A stretch of DNA of 64,000 nt from the NCBI GenBank assembly GCA_019416455.1, contig DXXG01000010.1:1-64000 (forward strand), in the 5' to 3' direction. Made by a program: the position numbers and the translations under genes. The notes below the pieces were generated by a model, which was not told the DNA's origin, searched no databases, and was given only the letters and a program-made list of their open reading frames with translations. Shown in pieces: positions 44,173 to 53,117 of this stretch (position 1 is its first letter; each line of letters opens with the position of its first letter). The DNA comes from Clostridiales bacterium. Its GTDB lineage: Bacteria > Bacillota > Clostridia > Oscillospirales > Acutalibacteraceae.

Positions 44173-45303
44173 ATGGCAGGAAAACGCGCACACGGGGAGG
44201 GCTACATCACCCAGACCCCTAACGGCAAGTGGCGCGGTCAGCTGATGGACGGCAACGATCCCATCACCGGCAAGAGAATTATCCGTTCCTTTACCGCCCC
44301 CACCAAGCGGGAGCTTCTGCAGAAGATTCGGGACTACAAGGAGCAGAAGCTGCACCCGCCAGAACCGGAGCCGGTTTTATTCCGGGCGTGGGCGGACCAA
44401 TGGTATCGAGACTACCGCACCCAGGTGGAGGTATCCACCTACGCCAACTACAAGTACACTCTCCAGGCACTGAAGGAGCATTTCGGAGAGAAGGCTATCA
44501 CCGATATCCAGCCCATGGTCATCAACGATTACCTGACCGGGCTGTTGCGACAGGGTTTCTCTCACTCCAAAATCAGCAAGTGCCGGGCCATGCTGATCCA
44601 GATCCTGGATAGCGCCGTGGCTAACGGCCTGCTGGACCGCAATCCTGCCCGTTCTGCCAAGGCCATCCGGCTGGAAGCGGTGACCGGCGACTTGCTCCCC
44701 AAACCCAAGGACGCCTTCACCCCGGAGGAAGTGGAGACCCTGCTGACCAGCCTTCCTGACACGCCGGAGGGCGACGGAATCCGCCTGATGCTGGGTACCG
44801 GCCTCCGGGTACAGGAGCTGGTGGCCCTTACCGCCCAGGACATCGCCGAGGACGGCTCCTATCTCAACATCAACAAGGCGGTGAAGATGGTGGACAGCAC
44901 TCCAGTGCTGGGCCCACCCAAGAGTCGCCGGAGCATCCGCACCGTTCCGGTACCGCCACGTTTTCGGCCCTATGCTCTCCGGCTGCGCAGGAGTGCGGGC
45001 AAGCTGTTCTGCATCCCCTCCCACAAACCGGGAGAGCCCAGCACCATCGAGCACTTCCGCAAGCGCTTCCGGGCCTTGTTGGACTCAATCCCAGATGTAC
45101 GTAAGCTGACACCCCACTGCTGCCGCCATACCTATATCACCGCCCTGCAGGTCAAGGGCGTCCCCATGGAGACCATCGCCCGGCTGGTAGGGCACAGCCG
45201 CGTCACCACCACCGACGGCTATCTGCACATCCCAGACGGTGCCCTCGCCGACGCAGTGAAGGTGTTGGAAGCTGACCAGGGGAAAGGGCGGGTGAGCCCA
45301 TGA
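44173..45303 (+). CDS. int: Tyrosine recombinase (integrase)
   Basis: 376 residues. Arm-binding N-terminus with EGYITQTPNGKWRGQ (AP2-like), SAM-like core-binding domain (about 65-155), and catalytic domain. Catalytic residues seen: Arg in GTGLRVQELVAL, His/Arg in TPHCCRHTYIT, His in LVGHSRVTTTDGYLHI and its Tyr. All expected active-site residues are intact. It may serve the whole element or only the decayed mobilizable element; it lies 11 kb from the tRNA attachment fragment. Confidence 0.9.
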   Translation: MAGKRAHGEGYITQTPNGKWRGQLMDGNDPITGKRIIRSFTAPTKRELLQKIRDYKEQKLHPPEPEPVLFRAWADQWYRDYRTQVEVSTYANYKYTLQALKEHFGEKAITDIQPMVINDYLTGLLRQGFSHSKISKCRAMLIQILDSAVANGLLDRNPARSAKAIRLEAVTGDLLPKPKDAFTPEEVETLLTSLPDTPEGDGIRLMLGTGLRVQELVALTAQDIAEDGSYLNINKAVKMVDSTPVLGPPKSRRSIRTVPVPPRFRPYALRLRRSAGKLFCIPSHKPGEPSTIEHFRKRFRALLDSIPDVRKLTPHCCRHTYITALQVKGVPMETIARLVGHSRVTTTDGYLHIPDGALADAVKVLEADQGKGRVSP

Positions 45304-45425
45304 AACCACACCGAAGCCCCACCCGGAGTCGGGCCCCACCACGGAGTGCAGAACACCGACTCATCCCCGCCAACACGCCGAAAACCAAATCCACAAACAG
45401 AACAGTAATTAAGGAGGCAATCCAT

Positions 45426-46370
45426 ATGTGTGATAAAAATACTACTTCCGGAAACCCCATTGCGCTGCTCCAGAGTGTAGTGACCGCCAGCTCTCAGCAG
45501 GAGCGTCAGCACGCCCTGAAGGTCTTGAACCAGTATCTGATGTGCCACTCCCTGGAGGAGAACTGCAGCCTCGCCCGGAAGCTGCCCCATATCCTGGCAC
45601 AGCATCAGATGGACGCCATAGACCCCTACATTCTCTCCTCGGAATGTCCCCAGGAGATCTGCATCGCCCGCAGCGACCTTCGCCAGCTACTCACTCCTGT
45701 GTTTCCCGCTCTTCTTGTCAGTGAAAAGGCCCTGGAAATCAGCGAGAAGGTGGACACGCTGGAATCCCTCTCCGACTACTTTGACGCCCGGGACGAACTG
45801 CGGGAAGCCATTCTGGACCTGTCCCCGGCAGAGGGAGAGACAGTGTCCGGACGGCTGCATCACCGTCTGGAAACCTTGATTCTGGAGAATGGAGTCCGCC
45901 GCGTCCTAAACACAGAGAATCCCCCGGTTGGCCTTGCCATGCAGTTTGACCTCTGGCAGGATGTGTCCGCCTGCGAGAAGCTGGGGATGGAACATCTGGC
46001 TCTCTACTTTCTGGCGCCCGTCCGGGAGGGAATCCGCGTCCTGATGCCCTGCTGCTTCACCAGCCAGGATGGGGCGGAGGAGGCCTGCACCGCGGCCTAC
46101 GTCATTGCCCGGCTTTCCCCCCAACTGAGCAGAAGAGAGCGTCTGGATCTGTTCTACCAGCTCTATCATTGGACGGAGCACGCCGTGCTGAACCGTGCCT
46201 ACGGGGTGAATTGGACCCCTGATGTGAATGTGCTTCAGGCGCTCTACTTGATGCTGCGGGCTTCCTACGAGTTGGACGACTGCTGCTATTGGGAAAGCCC
46301 CATTTTCCGGGAGCTGGCGAAAATCGGCCGGACAAATCAGGAGTCTGTTATGACTAAGGAGGATAACTGA
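45426..46370 (+). CDS. Unknown protein, paralogue of the 47321 product
   Basis: 314 residues from ATG 45426 with AAGGAGG upstream. Soluble, helical. Its C-terminal half (LWQDVSACEKLGMEHLALYF then PVREG...TSQDGAEEA) matches the protein at 47321 (LWRDVQTCIREGAGEFALYF, PVSDG, NQDSTVEE). No known domain recognised. It heads a three-gene plus-strand operon just after int and convergent with recombinase-like genes. Confidence 0.5.
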   Translation: MCDKNTTSGNPIALLQSVVTASSQQERQHALKVLNQYLMCHSLEENCSLARKLPHILAQHQMDAIDPYILSSECPQEICIARSDLRQLLTPVFPALLVSEKALEISEKVDTLESLSDYFDARDELREAILDLSPAEGETVSGRLHHRLETLILENGVRRVLNTENPPVGLAMQFDLWQDVSACEKLGMEHLALYFLAPVREGIRVLMPCCFTSQDGAEEACTAAYVIARLSPQLSRRERLDLFYQLYHWTEHAVLNRAYGVNWTPDVNVLQALYLMLRASYELDDCCYWESPIFRELAKIGRTNQESVMTKEDN

Positions 46371-46371
46371 C

Positions 46372-47223
46372 ATGACGCTGAACTGTATGAACTATTCCGC
46401 CCTGATGACCTATTCCCGTATCCTGATGGAAGCCCCAGCCGGGGCTGCCGTCGGGGGCGTGACAGAGCGTTTCCACGAGATGGAGGCTATGGCCCCGGAC
46501 GGAGGGATGATGGCGATGCAGAGCCTTCAGTACGAGAGTTACCGCAGCCTCTCCTCGGACGCCGGTGCTATGGAACTAGCCGGAACTGGCAGCGCCGAGC
46601 TGTCTGTTGCGCTCCACGGCGCCGGGTTGCTGGAAGAACTGCGGGAGGGAACGGCCTGTTATATGCCCACGGGAGAAATTACCGACCTGTCCTTCCTGCC
46701 CCAGGAACTGCGGGAACGTTGGTGGGGGGAATTGATAGAGGACGAAGCCATGGATGACCTGGTGTTTGAAACCATGGAGTACATCATGGAGCTCACCCAC
46801 AATTTCCCTCTGGCGCTGGAAACCGTGCAATATCTCGTCACCTACCGTCTGGCCACTGCTATGGAGAAGCGAAAGCAGTACTATCCCCGCAAGGAAACAG
46901 AACGCTCCGTAAAGCTGGCGAAGTATGTCATTCCCTGGGAGCATCCCCGCTCCCCGTCGTACATTGACTGTGTAAAGGGGGAGGTGTTTCTTCTGGACGG
47001 GGACATCGATAACGGTAGCTGCGAGGACTATCTGGACGCGATTTGCCAGGCGGAACGTTCCGTATCCCATAGCGATTTGAAGCGCTATCTCTGCGACCGC
47101 ACCGCCCAGCCCTGCTTTGACTTTGAACTGGAAAAAGCGGTTCATATTTGGCTGGGCGACGAGTACAAGCATCGTGGCCGGCCTGCAGAGCAAACAAAAG
47201 AGCAGGAACAGGAAACAGAGTAA
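46372..47223 (+). CDS. Unknown protein, second gene of the operon
   Basis: 283 residues, starting 1 bp after the previous stop. Ala/Met-rich first 90 residues, then a helical domain with YLVTYRLATAMEKRKQYYPRKETERSV and a Glu-rich tail. No recognised domain. Tight coupling implies it acts with its two paralogous neighbours. Confidence 0.5.
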   Translation: MTLNCMNYSALMTYSRILMEAPAGAAVGGVTERFHEMEAMAPDGGMMAMQSLQYESYRSLSSDAGAMELAGTGSAELSVALHGAGLLEELREGTACYMPTGEITDLSFLPQELRERWWGELIEDEAMDDLVFETMEYIMELTHNFPLALETVQYLVTYRLATAMEKRKQYYPRKETERSVKLAKYVIPWEHPRSPSYIDCVKGEVFLLDGDIDNGSCEDYLDAICQAERSVSHSDLKRYLCDRTAQPCFDFELEKAVHIWLGDEYKHRGRPAEQTKEQEQETE

Positions 47224-47276
47224 GACAGCAATGGGATGCCGCAGGCCGGCGGCATCCCGGAAAGGAGTATCATGTT

Positions 47277-47324
47277 ATGAAGAATCTTTCCAGTTTTTAT
47301 GAAATGGAGGCAGAACAGAAATGA
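47277..47324 (+). CDS. Short leader peptide coupled to the next gene
   Basis: 15-residue ORF (MKNLSSFYEMEAEQK) behind AAAGGAG. Its TGA overlaps the next ATG as ATGA. Its own coding sequence contains the GGAGG used by the downstream gene, so translation of the peptide could gate the latter. Confidence 0.4.
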   Translation: MKNLSSFYEMEAEQK

Positions 47325-48259
47325 ATAACCTGACCTATGAGAACATCCGGCTGATGTTTCACGGCATCCTGCGTGACTGGGAGGAGAAGCCGAGGGCCCA
47401 CACATACTGGTCCATTCTCTATACTCTTGTTTGGAAACGCTCCCACTCTGAGGCCAAGCGCCTGACAGAGGAGTTTGGGATGTTCCTGGAGGATGCCATG
47501 ATGGAGCAGGTGCAGGAGGACCCTCCCACTGGCCACGGAATGGAACAAGTGCTGGAGGACTGGAACCATCTGTTTTCCTGCTATGGCGAGCCGCCGGTGA
47601 ACGCTGAAGCCCTCTATCTTTATAACAATATGTCCCGCTTCACCGACACCGGCGACACCTATCTGGACTATCGCCCCCGGCTCATGGAGGCAATCGCGCC
47701 GATGGGGGAGAACGACAAGAATATCGTACACAGTGTTCTGCGCCAGAAGCTGGCGGCATTGCTGATTCAGGCGTACAAGGAGGAGGGAGGAAACAAGCAG
47801 TTCCTTCGTATGTATCGCCTTTGGCGGGATGTGCAGACCTGTATTCGGGAAGGAGCCGGAGAATTTGCCCTGTACTTTATTCGTCCGGTTTCTGACGGCG
47901 CACGGCTCTTTTCCCCCTGGACGGTGAACCAGGACAGTACGGTGGAGGAATTCTTTTATGCCGCTGCTGTGACAGGCGATTTGAGGCAGTCAGGCCGGGC
48001 ATGGGGCTGTCAGGCTCCGCTGGTGAAGAAGCTGTACAAGCCTTTGACGCAGCGTGTTTTCCGGATGGTGAAGAATGGCGTGGAGAGTGAGGACAGTCGG
48101 GCGCTGCTGGAGCTCTATGTTATGCTGAGCTGGACAGTGGATGGGGAGAACTGGGACTACTGGACCTTGAAGCGCTTCGGCCAGTTCCGAGAGCGGTACT
48201 GCCCGCCGCTGTGGTACACAGGCGATGAAGGTGATGAGAAAGAAGACACCAAGGAATGA
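47321..48259 (+). CDS. Unknown protein, paralogue of the 45426 product
   Basis: 312 residues, soluble, helical, with a Glu/Asp-rich tail. Shares a spaced pattern with the 45426 protein: LWxDVxxC, ALYFxxPVxxG, QDxxxEE, and a final WxYW-like aromatic cluster. The duplicated arrangement around a third gene suggests a heteromeric complex. Function unknown. A bidirectional terminator follows. Confidence 0.5.
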   Translation: MNNLTYENIRLMFHGILRDWEEKPRAHTYWSILYTLVWKRSHSEAKRLTEEFGMFLEDAMMEQVQEDPPTGHGMEQVLEDWNHLFSCYGEPPVNAEALYLYNNMSRFTDTGDTYLDYRPRLMEAIAPMGENDKNIVHSVLRQKLAALLIQAYKEEGGNKQFLRMYRLWRDVQTCIREGAGEFALYFIRPVSDGARLFSPWTVNQDSTVEEFFYAAAVTGDLRQSGRAWGCQAPLVKKLYKPLTQRVFRMVKNGVESEDSRALLELYVMLSWTVDGENWDYWTLKRFGQFRERYCPPLWYTGDEGDEKEDTKE

Positions 48260-48324
48260 TGGGGGAGACCGAAGGGGCTGTATAGGACAAAATCCCCAGA
48301 GTACAATAAAGGTAATCAACAACA

Positions 48325-48367
48325 AAAGCCCCCAGAAGTCTCGCATCGCAAGACTTCTGGGGGCTTT
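48325..48367. terminator. Strong bidirectional terminator between convergent operons
   Basis: AAAGCCCCCAGAAGTCT / AGACTTCTGGGGGCTTT perfect 17-bp stem with A- and T-tracts on the two sides. Separates the plus-strand unknown operon from the minus-strand recombinase set. Confidence 0.92.
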
Positions 48368-48448
48368 CTCTGTCTGCCAGCCGTAGCTGTTCCGGCTATG
48401 AGCCGCGGCGTATCGGGAACTGTCAGGCACCCTCACGCCCTTTTGTTC

Positions 48449-50110
48449 TCATTTTTCCGTTCCATCACCGAATGCTGTCACATCTTTTTCCGGGTTTGCG
48501 TCAGCGTGCTGCGGTACCGTTTCCGCGCGCCAAGACACCCCCACGCCATTGGGGCTTTGGATGGTGATAACGCTGCCAGCCTTGGCGCGGATGACGGCGG
48601 AGAGTTCGCCTCGCTCGTCAGGGCGGTCGGGGAAGGTCCAAATCTCCCGCTCCGGATCTGTCTCCGGGTTCTCCGGTCTTGGTCCGGCGCAGAAGCGGCG
48701 GTCCCGTGCCAGAGCACGATAGAGCATCGCCTGCCCTTCCGGGTCGGTGAAGCTGCGGTAGTGGTCGGAGGTGGTGTCATCCGCCAGGGAGCTGCCCATG
48801 AGGAAGTTTACCGCGCCGGGCTCATCCCGAAGACCGCAGAAGGTCAGCAAGCGGTGGCGGAAATTTTCCCGCAGCAGCTCAAAGGTGGGCCGGCGCTTCC
48901 CCACGCTGCCGCCGGCAACTCCTACCTTGGTCAGTGACCAGCGGCAAAAGTCCTGAATTGTCCGGACGGGCAGGGGAGTGGTCCCTTCACCGCAGACAGA
49001 GAAGCTGTCCAACACCCTGTCCGGATTCGCCTGCCGCAGCTCCTTATACCAGCTTCGCAGTATCTTCCCGCACAGGGGCGCGGCAGGTACGGTGTAGTTG
49101 TGGGTGGCGGAGCGTAGATGCTCCTTCTGACGGCGAATTAAGACATAGGGAGGCGTGTTCTGAAACACCAGATCCCGGACCCGCAGTCGGGAAATCTCCC
49201 GGGCTGTCAGACCGTTCTCCAGTCCCAGCATCAGCGCCCGCACCCGGCCGTCCTGCCAGCCTTCCCGGATAACTGCGTAGAGCGCTTCCTCTTGCTCTTG
49301 AGTGAGGGCTGTCTGAGCTGAAGCACTGGCCAGTGCAGCGGCCGCATTGACTCGGCCCTCCTTCCGGTGTTGCCCGAGCCACGTCGCAAAGGGGTTTTCC
49401 CCGGCGCAGAGCCGCTGTTGGTGGCAGAGGTCCCAGAATTTTGCCGTCCGCTCAATGTCCCGGCGCACCCGGTCCTCGTTCCCTTGGTCGGCGGCATAGC
49501 GGTTTACCATGGCAGGGGTGAGCCGACTCATGGGCAGCCGGGAGAGGGCAGCGCAGAGGCGCTCCACACTGCCGCAGACCTCTTCCTGATAATCCCGGCT
49601 GCGCTTAGCAAATTCCTTGTGGAATTTTCCCTGGAGCAGGAGCCACGCGTCCAGCAGCGTGGCGTCCTTCGCCTTTTCGCCTCGTGCCCAGTCCATGCGG
49701 ATGGCATCCAGATGCTTTTCGCACAGGCGCACGGCGGAGCGGGCAATATATGCCCTCATCTCCGCCTCCTCAACGTCCTGACAGTGGAGGGCCATAGCAG
49801 CGTTCAGCTCCTCCCGCCGTGTCCCCGGTACATAGTCCGGCTCCCGCTCCTTCAGCCGCTTCTCAATTTTACGCCGGGCGTCCCCCTCCACTTGCAGAAC
49901 AAACCCCTTGGAGTCTAGGATGGACAGGGTACCCCGCCAGAGGTAATGGCCCGCCTGCTTGTCCCGCTGGCTGTTTAGGGAGAACCTGGTGACGATGCTC
50001 CCCACTAGGTAGGTGCCGCGGTACCGCACCTGTTCACCGACCTTTTCCCGGAGAAAGGAGCTTCCGGGGTGATTCCAGCCGTCCTGAGCGGCAAAATAAG
50101 TCCGTGCTAT
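48449..50110 (-). CDS. Divergent tyrosine-recombinase-like protein A
   Basis: 553 residues if begun at ATA 50110 (7 bp after GAGGAGG, overlapping the preceding stop as ATAG) or 526 from GTG 50029. C-terminal catalytic-like domain: ENGLTAREISRLRVRDL at the Arg box position, LLRENFRHRLLTFCG at the HxxR box (His replaced by Glu, Arg kept), LMGSSLADDTTSDHYRSF with a Tyr at the nucleophile position. Long N-terminal region (about 230 residues) with core-binding-like helices. Some catalytic residues are altered, so it may be catalytically reduced or structural. Confidence 0.6.
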   Translation of the reverse strand: MARTYFAAQDGWNHPGSSFLREKVGEQVRYRGTYLVGSIVTRFSLNSQRDKQAGHYLWRGTLSILDSKGFVLQVEGDARRKIEKRLKEREPDYVPGTRREELNAAMALHCQDVEEAEMRAYIARSAVRLCEKHLDAIRMDWARGEKAKDATLLDAWLLLQGKFHKEFAKRSRDYQEEVCGSVERLCAALSRLPMSRLTPAMVNRYAADQGNEDRVRRDIERTAKFWDLCHQQRLCAGENPFATWLGQHRKEGRVNAAAALASASAQTALTQEQEEALYAVIREGWQDGRVRALMLGLENGLTAREISRLRVRDLVFQNTPPYVLIRRQKEHLRSATHNYTVPAAPLCGKILRSWYKELRQANPDRVLDSFSVCGEGTTPLPVRTIQDFCRWSLTKVGVAGGSVGKRRPTFELLRENFRHRLLTFCGLRDEPGAVNFLMGSSLADDTTSDHYRSFTDPEGQAMLYRALARDRRFCAGPRPENPETDPEREIWTFPDRPDERGELSAVIRAKAGSVITIQSPNGVGVSWRAETVPQHADANPEKDVTAFGDGTEK

Positions 50111-51780
50111 GTGAGCACCTCCTCGCAGATTTTTATAGCCTTCCGGCAGAAACTTTGGTCGCCGCGTACCCCATCTATGAGCTCCGTATAATATGCCCGC
50201 TTTGCCGCCGGCCCCGGCAAGGGCCGGATGCGGCGCTCCTCAGGCAGGTCCGGACGGGAGAGGGCGGTAAAGCGTTCCACACACCCGTTGCTGACGGAGA
50301 GCGCCACCGGCTGCCAGGCGTCCAGCGCCTCGGTATGCAGATGGATTTCCATGTCCTCCGGGACTGCCAGACGCACCGTCCCATAGGCCGGGAGCCTGCC
50401 CACCGTGCCCGCTTCCACCGTCACCGGGGAGAAGGCAGGATGGTCGCTGTAGCTTGGGTCGAACACATACCGCTCCAACTTCTGCCGGAACGTGCACATG
50501 GATTCGATGCCGTGAAACGCCCGCTTCTCATAGGCGGGTAACTGGACTCTGTGCCCCAGGGCGATGTCCAGTTCCTGTTTGGAAACGGCGCACACATTGG
50601 ATGCCCGGCTGGCGAAATCCCGGCGCAGGACATAGGCGGTCACATCGTTCATCCGGCCGCCGTCCACGGAAGTGTCCGGCGCGTCCGCCATCAGGGTACG
50701 CACATCGTTCCAGTAGTCCCCATCGCATCCGCACAGCTGCAAAAGCCGCCGGCCGATGGCAGAGACCGCGCCGCTGTCCACCGCCCGCTCCGGGTCTTTG
50801 GGATGGCCGTTCAGGGGCATATCTGAAATCTGCTCTCCGGAATAGCCCTGTTCCAGCAGCCAGGTCCGGCGCTCCTCCACCCAGTGGGACAGCAGCCGCA
50901 CCAGGGGTAGGCGGCGGTAGGCGTTCTCCGTTTTCAAAATGCGCTGTACCTCTTGGCCGTTCCGCTGTCGGAGCACCCAGATAAGCTGGATGCCTGCCTC
51001 CTCCGTGATGTCCCGGAAAAAAAGGGCGGCGCTCTCGGCGGTGCGCAGGCCGCACAGCAGCATGAACCCCAAGCACAGCGCCGCCCCGCCCCAGGGGGTG
51101 GGGATCAGAATCGACAGCAGCGCCGCAAACCGGATGCGCACCGCCGCCGGCAGGGACTTGCACTTCTCCACATCGGGGACCCGGCATCCTTCCATGCGCA
51201 GGTCCAGGTCGGGCAAAAGCCAGCTGCGCAGCAGCTCCTGCATCTGCCTGTAGAGGGTATCGCAGCGGCGCAGCTTGCCGATAAGGTTGAACCGCGCCCG
51301 CTCACTGACACCCAGGGAGAGCTTGCTGTTGCTGGCCTGCTCCACCAGTTCTTCCTGAAGTTTGGCAATCTCGCCGCTGGTGGGGCTGCGTCCCAGCTTG
51401 TCCAGCCGAGGCAGGATTTGATATTTCAGATAGCTGACGGAAGCACGCAGGGTGCTCTCGCTCCACCGCTCAATGTTAAGGCGGTGCATCAGCTTCCCCT
51501 CGTCCGGCCACTGCCGCCGCAATTCTTCCCACGCGCGGGTGTAGAATCCATCCCCGGGGTCCGAAAGCGGCACTGTCCGGGCCAGGAATTTTGCCCGGAG
51601 GCGCTCCCGGATTCTGTCCTTGGCCGCCTCTGTGGTCTCCGACTGGCGGAGCTGGGTCTCTGCTCGGATTCCCAGCTCCTCGCCGGACGGGTTCAGAAGC
51701 CACCCCACCACTAGGCTGCCGCCCTGGCGCACCGAGAGCTTCACAATGCCATAGCCCTCCATGGGCTCGCTGTATGTCAT
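50107..51780 (-). CDS. Divergent tyrosine-recombinase-like protein B
   Basis: 557 residues with GGAG before ATG 51780. Catalytic-like features: LLCGLRTAESAALFFRDI (Arg), ILKTENAYRRLPL (Lys position), TAYVLRRDFASRASN (Arg of HxxR, His replaced by Tyr), DIALGHRV (His) and AYEKRAF as a possible nucleophile Tyr. About 200 residues follow this domain, unusual for an integrase. It is coupled to protein A. Resembles multi-recombinase units such as those of Tn554-type elements in logic, not in close sequence. Confidence 0.6.
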   Translation of the reverse strand: MTYSEPMEGYGIVKLSVRQGGSLVVGWLLNPSGEELGIRAETQLRQSETTEAAKDRIRERLRAKFLARTVPLSDPGDGFYTRAWEELRRQWPDEGKLMHRLNIERWSESTLRASVSYLKYQILPRLDKLGRSPTSGEIAKLQEELVEQASNSKLSLGVSERARFNLIGKLRRCDTLYRQMQELLRSWLLPDLDLRMEGCRVPDVEKCKSLPAAVRIRFAALLSILIPTPWGGAALCLGFMLLCGLRTAESAALFFRDITEEAGIQLIWVLRQRNGQEVQRILKTENAYRRLPLVRLLSHWVEERRTWLLEQGYSGEQISDMPLNGHPKDPERAVDSGAVSAIGRRLLQLCGCDGDYWNDVRTLMADAPDTSVDGGRMNDVTAYVLRRDFASRASNVCAVSKQELDIALGHRVQLPAYEKRAFHGIESMCTFRQKLERYVFDPSYSDHPAFSPVTVEAGTVGRLPAYGTVRLAVPEDMEIHLHTEALDAWQPVALSVSNGCVERFTALSRPDLPEERRIRPLPGPAAKRAYYTELIDGVRGDQSFCRKAIKICEEVLT

Positions 51781-51996
51781 AAAAACTCCTCTCCGAAGCC
51801 CTGCGTCATTTCGGAGATCGGTGCCTCTCTGCCCGGACGTATCCGCACCCGGGCAGGGGAAACCGAAGTTGTGATGTCATGTCCCAGTATCTTATTTGAT
51901 TGAGAATGTCTGTTTTCTTTTTTCTCTGTATGTACAGTTATGGTGGACTCGTTTTATTGGTTCAGCAAATGGGCTTCTTTTTGATATATGATTGTC

Positions 51997-52404
51997 TTAC
52001 GTTTTCTTTTCAGGCTTTTCCTGGGCAAAACGGCAGATGCAATGGTACAGCGCCAGATTGTCTGCGGAGCACACATCATCGCCACACCCCTTCCGGGAGA
52101 TGACGCGAGTATTGGTGCCCTTGAGCTTTTCCAGCCAATAGGCCACTTGGGCAATATTGGTGGAAATCTTTGTCAGGTCACTGACGACGATTGTGCGGGC
52201 TTCACCCGCCGCTGCCAGCGCCAGAATCTCTTTCAGACCGTGGCGCTGGTCCACCCGGTCGCTGTCGCTGATGTCGAAATAGACTGCTGAGATTTTCATT
52301 TCGTAAAGGTCGGAGTACTCCTTTGCGATACGGAACTGCTTTTCCAGCTCCGCAGTGGAGGTCTTATCACTCTTTGCGGAGCCGTACATGATGATGTCTT
52401 CCAT
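51997..52404 (-). CDS. Degenerate serine-recombinase catalytic-domain protein
   Basis: 135 residues. The resolvase N-terminal fold is readable: IIMYGSAKSDKTSTAELEKQ (active-site Ser region, altered), FDISDSDRVDQRHGLKEIL and TIVVSDLTKISTNIAQVAYWLEKL. The usual YxRVS and LDRL(S/G)R motifs are changed and no DNA-binding domain follows. Probably not a functional resolvase; could be a partner or regulator of the two tyrosine-recombinase-like proteins downstream. AGGAGGA ribosome site. Confidence 0.6.
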   Translation of the reverse strand: MEDIIMYGSAKSDKTSTAELEKQFRIAKEYSDLYEMKISAVYFDISDSDRVDQRHGLKEILALAAAGEARTIVVSDLTKISTNIAQVAYWLEKLKGTNTRVISRKGCGDDVCSADNLALYHCICRFAQEKPEKKT

Positions 52405-52409
52405 GGGAA

Positions 52410-52646
52410 TTATTCCTCCTCTTTTTTATACTTGGGTCCGTGATACACGGGCCATACCTTGTTGATGGAATTTTCGTCCCGCCCCAAAACAGAGCTGAGT
52501 ACGAAGAAGTAAACCTCTATCAGACCTTCTTCCGCCGTGAGCAGATAGAGAATGCTCAGGAGCAGAAGAAACTGTCCGAAACGATAGGCTGTCATAGCTG
52601 TCTTCCAGCCCTGCAGAGGGCTGTTTTTATAAAAATGTCTGTTCAC
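52410..52646 (-). CDS. Small membrane protein
   Basis: 78 residues from GTG 52646 (GGAAAGGA upstream); a longer frame to 52691 lacks a ribosome site and would overlap a promoter. One hydrophobic helix (about 24-48, FGQFLLLLSILYLL) and a basic tail. First gene of the minus-strand set, 5 bp before the serine-recombinase-like gene. Unknown function. Confidence 0.45.
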   Translation of the reverse strand: MNRHFYKNSPLQGWKTAMTAYRFGQFLLLLSILYLLTAEEGLIEVYFFVLSSVLGRDENSINKVWPVYHGPKYKKEEE

Positions 52647-52675
52647 TAATTTTTCCTTTCCAATTAAAAGATTTA

Positions 52676-52704
52676 TTGTCAATTGAGACATTTTGTGGTA
52701 TAAT
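52676..52704 (+). promoter_or_regulatory. Promoter of the candidate small RNA
   Basis: TTGTCA (52676-52681), 17-bp spacer, TATAAT (52699-52704), reading away from the minus-strand operon. Confidence 0.75.
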
Positions 52705-52710
52705 ATTTTT

Positions 52711-52912
52711 AAAGAAACTTGGGAGGCCCGCGCGGGCCGTAAGAGATAATATAGCGCATTGGAAATTCCTCCTTTGATGAAAGGGCTCTATATTTAGTCT
52801 GGAAGAATGTCGAATGCCCAAAGTGTGGGTCACTCCTCAAAAGGAGAAAATGCGCGGCAAATGGCAGTGAAAATCCCTCTGAATCGGGTGTTGATTCAGA
52901 GGGATTTCTTGT
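52711..52912 (+). ncRNA. Candidate small structured RNA (about 200 nt)
   Basis: Bounded by the promoter at 52676 and a perfect terminator (AAATCCCTCTGAATC / GATTCAGAGGGATTT, 52871-52907). Internal structure: GGCCCGCGCGGGCC palindrome near the 5' end, and TCACTCCTCAAAAGGAG...AGTGA nested pairing. No reading frame with a ribosome site. Class not recognised. Confidence 0.55.
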
Positions 52913-53117
52913 TTATTGTATATATTGCCTTTTTGTTTCTGAATATTTGTGACATAATTTGTTCAAAAAGCAGATTTTGCAAAATTGGTATAAAAACGCT
53001 GAACCTAGGGAATCAAAGGGAACTTTTTAGGGCGGGAGGACTTTGCTCCGCCCGGAGCAATCCCGTGTCGGCGGGCAGCATATAGGAAAATCCTTCTCTG
53101 CACAGAAAGGAGCCGCA

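Noticed and set aside
50951..51714. Plus-strand open frames opposite recombinase-like protein B
   Set aside because: Shadows; the minus strand carries the recombinase-like motifs and proper starts.
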